Shown here piece after piece: positions 61,838 through 64,000 of a DNA stretch of 64,000 bases (its first letter is position 1; every line of letters starts with the position of its first letter). This stretch comes from CAWIKY01 sp963836905 (GTDB lineage: Bacteria; Pseudomonadota; Alphaproteobacteria; Caulobacterales; Hyphomonadaceae). The DNA lies in assembly GCA_963836905.1 (NCBI GenBank), contig CAWIKY010000004.1, positions 186,001-250,000 on the forward strand, in the 5' to 3' direction. Position numbers and translations under genes: made by a program. The notes under the pieces were generated by a model, which made no database searches, was not told the DNA's origin, and saw nothing but the letters and a program-made list of their open reading frames with translations.

Positions 61838-61959
61838 GTTCAGGTCTCCTGCGGAAATAACTGGATCAGAAGTGATGCTGCCAGGGGGCTTGCGTCAAGT
61901 AAGCGCCGCGAATTGTGACCGCTGCGTCGCCTGCCATCCTGCGCAAGATCAAACGGTAA

Positions 61960-62814
61960 TCAGACGGCGATCGGGGCTTTTATGCCCGGGTGGGGGTGAT
62001 AGTTCTCCACCTTGAAGTCTTCATATTCCCAATCGAGAAGGCTGGTCTTTCCGGAAGCAAGGACCATCTTCGGAGCCTCGCGCGGCGTACGCGAAAGCTG
62101 CAACCGGGCCTGATCGAGATGATTGGAATAGAGGTGGGCATCGCCAAGCGTGTGGACGAACTCTCCCGGCTTGAGACCGGTGGCGCGCGCCATCATCAGC
62201 GTCAAAAGGGCATAGGAGGCGATGTTGAACGGCACACCCAGGAAAATGTCGGCAGAGCGTTGATAAAGCTGGCAATTCAGCCGGCCTTCCATGACGTTGA
62301 ACTGAAAGAGACAATGGCATGGCGGCAAAGCCATATCGTTCACGTCCGCCGGGTTCCACGCCGAAACGATCAGGCGACGCGAGTCGGGATTGGCGATGAT
62401 CTCGTCGCGGACCCAGGCGATCTGGTCGATGGTGCGCCCGTCCGGTGCAGCCCAGCTACGCCATTGACGACCATAGACCGGGCCGAGCTCGCCGTCTTCG
62501 TCAGCCCACTCATCCCAGATCGAAACGCCGCGTTCCTGCAGCCATCTGACGTTGGTATCGCCGCGCAGGAACCATAACAGTTCGAGGATGATCGACTTCA
62601 GATGTAGTTTTTTTGTGGTCAGAAGCGGAAATGTTTCGGCCAGCGAAAAACGCATCTGATGGCCAAAAACTGCCCGCGTTCCCGTGCCCGTCCGGTCATT
62701 GCGGTTAACACCCGTCTCGAGCACCCGCGTTAACAGGTCATGATAGACGAGATCGGCAGGGTTAACGCCGGAAATCTCCGTGGTGACGGGGGGTGAATCG
62801 GTTTTGGTAAACAT
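61960..62814 (-). CDS. thyA: Thymidylate synthase ThyA
   Basis: Makes dTMP from dUMP with methylenetetrahydrofolate. Signatures are NRTGTGTRAVFGHQMRF (about 39-56 region), the catalytic Cys in LPPCHCLFQFNV, QRSADIFLGVPFNIASYALL and the terminal HPGIKAPIAV. The ATG at 62814 gives 284 residues; an upstream in-frame start was rejected. No folA is adjacent, though it often follows thyA. A 122-base gap separates it from the thiolase gene. Confidence 0.96.
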   Translation of the reverse strand: MFTKTDSPPVTTEISGVNPADLVYHDLLTRVLETGVNRNDRTGTGTRAVFGHQMRFSLAETFPLLTTKKLHLKSIILELLWFLRGDTNVRWLQERGVSIWDEWADEDGELGPVYGRQWRSWAAPDGRTIDQIAWVRDEIIANPDSRRLIVSAWNPADVNDMALPPCHCLFQFNVMEGRLNCQLYQRSADIFLGVPFNIASYALLTLMMARATGLKPGEFVHTLGDAHLYSNHLDQARLQLSRTPREAPKMVLASGKTSLLDWEYEDFKVENYHPHPGIKAPIAV

Positions 62815-62940
62815 GCGGCGATGTTCTGTTAGCGATACCGGTTCGTCAACGTGATGACGGCAATTGTCCACCGTTCATGCGGTCTCCCGTAAACAAAGGT
62901 TTCGCAGATTGCCGGGGTTATTAACCCGGAGAGCCCGTCC

Positions 62941-64000
62941 ATGTGGGTCCCAGTTTCGTTCAGACGCCTGTTTTCACGGCTAGCATCTTCGCGCAGCGGA
63001 AACGTCGCGATGATCTTCACTCTATCGCTCGCGCCGATCATTGTACTCTCTGGAGCGTCCATTGATCTGGCACGTACGCAAGGCAGCCAGGGGCAGGTTC
63101 AGGCCGCGCTCGACGCCGCTGTGCTCGCGGGTGCAAAGGAGATGCAGGCCGCTGCCAGCGACAGCCGGATCGGGCTGGAAGTCAATAACTACTTCAAGGC
63201 CATCAAGGCCTCCAATACGCCCGAGGCGGCCTGTCAGACCGTGGTCTGAGCAATATCGACCGCAAGAAATATACCATCACCGCCAGACGTCACGTGCGCG
63301 ACGAAGACACTTGTGTCCGGCCTCGTTGGCCTTGAGGAGATGAAATTCACCCGATCCTCCAAGACGGCCTACGGCGTCGGCAAGATCGACGTGGCCATGA
63401 TTTTCGACGTTTCAGGCTCCATGAGTAGCCAGAATCGCATCAAGGATTTGCGCTCTGCCGCAACCGATGCCATCGACATTCTTCTTCCGGCAGAGAAAAG
63501 CGACAATACTGGCGAAATCCGCGTTGCGATGTCGTCTTACGCTCACACGGTCAATCTGGGCGCTTATTTCACTGCGATCACGGGCGAGCAGCCGACGCGC
63601 ACCTATCCGCTTGAAAAGGCGAACCGGAAAACCCGCTGCACGCAATATCACACGAGCGGTTCCAAGAAGGGCCAGTGCAAGAAGACCGAGACCTACACCG
63701 AGTGGGAACCGGACACAAAATCCTTCACTAACACCTGCTCATTCCAGCGTGGCGGGCCCGGAAGCGTTCACCGACGTGGCGCCTGAAGCCGGAAAGCCGG
63801 AAACTTTCGTACCCGCCGGGACGCCCGGTCTGGTTTTTCGGTGCGGCTGACTGGAAGAAGGAAAACGGCAACCGCGGTCAGGTCGACTCCGGCGGCGGCG
63901 ACAAAGGGTATGGCGAACCGGGCAGCACGCCCTCAGCGACCGGTATTTCCATTGTCCCGGACAGTTCGATTCTGCCACTTACAACCGACGTCGGCGCCCT
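62941..64000 (+). pseudogene. TadG-like protein with von Willebrand A domain, frameshifted and cut by window end
   Basis: The N-terminus SRSGNVAMIFTLSLAPIIVL is the TadE/TadG membrane anchor of Flp pilus systems, followed by QVQAALDAAVLAGAKEM. After breaks near 63245-63250 and 63280-63296 the frame resumes with TLVSGLVGLEEMKF-like sequence. A VWA domain with the MIDAS motif DVSGSMSSQNRI follows near 63408. Further breaks occur near 63745-63775 and 63830-63845. The remainder runs off the window. Such proteins are envelope-anchored and linked to pilus assembly. At least four indels in 800 bases. Confidence 0.8.

Overview
The window reads as a chromosomal segment of a GC-rich alphaproteobacterium, most likely of the Caulobacterales/Maricaulales (Hyphomonadaceae-like) type. 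The grounds are gene content and order (hemE next to the RP001/ppsR gene, a dnaQ-coaE-aroE-maf-ppsR block, CarD beside an RpoH-type sigma factor, a CenR-like regulator, sdhC-sdhD-sdhA, obgE-proB-proA-nadD-rsfS-rlmH-envC-ctpA) and six GANTC (CcrM-type) sites packed into one intergenic region. No rRNA, tRNA or CRISPR array was seen. The taxonomic call is inference from gene order, not from a marker phylogeny.

Layout. 1-1968: the end of a histidine operon (hisH-hisA-hisF-hisE), closed by a large inverted repeat. 2184-9012: a DUF998 membrane protein, then a leftward block of smr, mltA, timA, dnaQ, coaE, aroE, maf and ppsR, mostly overlapping by 4-8 bases. 9013-9379: the divergent hemE/ppsR spacer, which has the position and several sequence hallmarks of a Caulobacter-type chromosome replication origin. 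9380-18240: rightward hemE-hemJ, carD, rpoH, a thioredoxin/TPR protein, LON-domain, Trm112 and DUF971 proteins, and a beta/gamma-crystallin gene coupled to rimM; a leftward nuclease-like lipoprotein and a DUF6065 gene sit among them. 18212-20491: a glycosyltransferase with no ordinary start codon, then a lower-GC patch with an HNH-nuclease remnant and a PD-(D/E)XK/DUF5655 gene. 20492-23141: sdhA, sdhD, sdhC without sdhB. 23397-26047: a frameshifted serralysin-type RTX protease gene. 26358-31009: a DUF885 peptidase-like protein, AMP nucleosidase, YggS and a ThiE-like protein. 31010-39824: a leftward housekeeping run (obgE, proB, proA, nadD, egtD, rsfS, rlmH, envC, ctpA). 41222-43835: a cyanide-insensitive cydAB operon with a 52-residue DUF2474 gene. 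44173-53726: an L,D-transpeptidase, a CenR-like regulator, xthA, assorted enzymes and membrane proteins, nth, and an Ada-like repair gene. 53935-57749: a second RTX gene, internally duplicated and heavily frameshifted. 57886-62814: divergent polysaccharide deacetylase, rppH, a frameshifted DUF2332 gene, a frameshifted thiolase and thyA. 62941-64000: a frameshifted TadG-like von Willebrand A protein that runs off the end.

How the parts relate. The region around 9.0-9.4 kb appears to organise the left part of the window: genes on the left run leftward and those on the right run mainly rightward, as expected for replication leaving that spacer in both directions. Histidine, proline, NAD, haem, CoA, shikimate and ergothioneine genes, together with ribosome-maturation genes (rimM, rlmH, rsfS, obgE) and cell-wall genes (mltA, envC, ctpA, L,D-transpeptidase), make this mainly core genome. 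The accessory parts are the 19-20.5 kb nuclease patch and the two RTX genes, which share a closely similar C-terminal region that is probably a type I secretion signal.

A caution: at least seven genes (thioredoxin, serralysin, RTX, DUF2332, thiolase, TadG and possibly the glycosyltransferase start) are broken by one-base indels. Several sit at short homopolymers, and some compensate each other within tens of bases. Sequencing error is at least as likely as true gene decay. Starts were chosen by eye from conserved N-termini, ribosome binding sites and overlaps; no similarity search was run.
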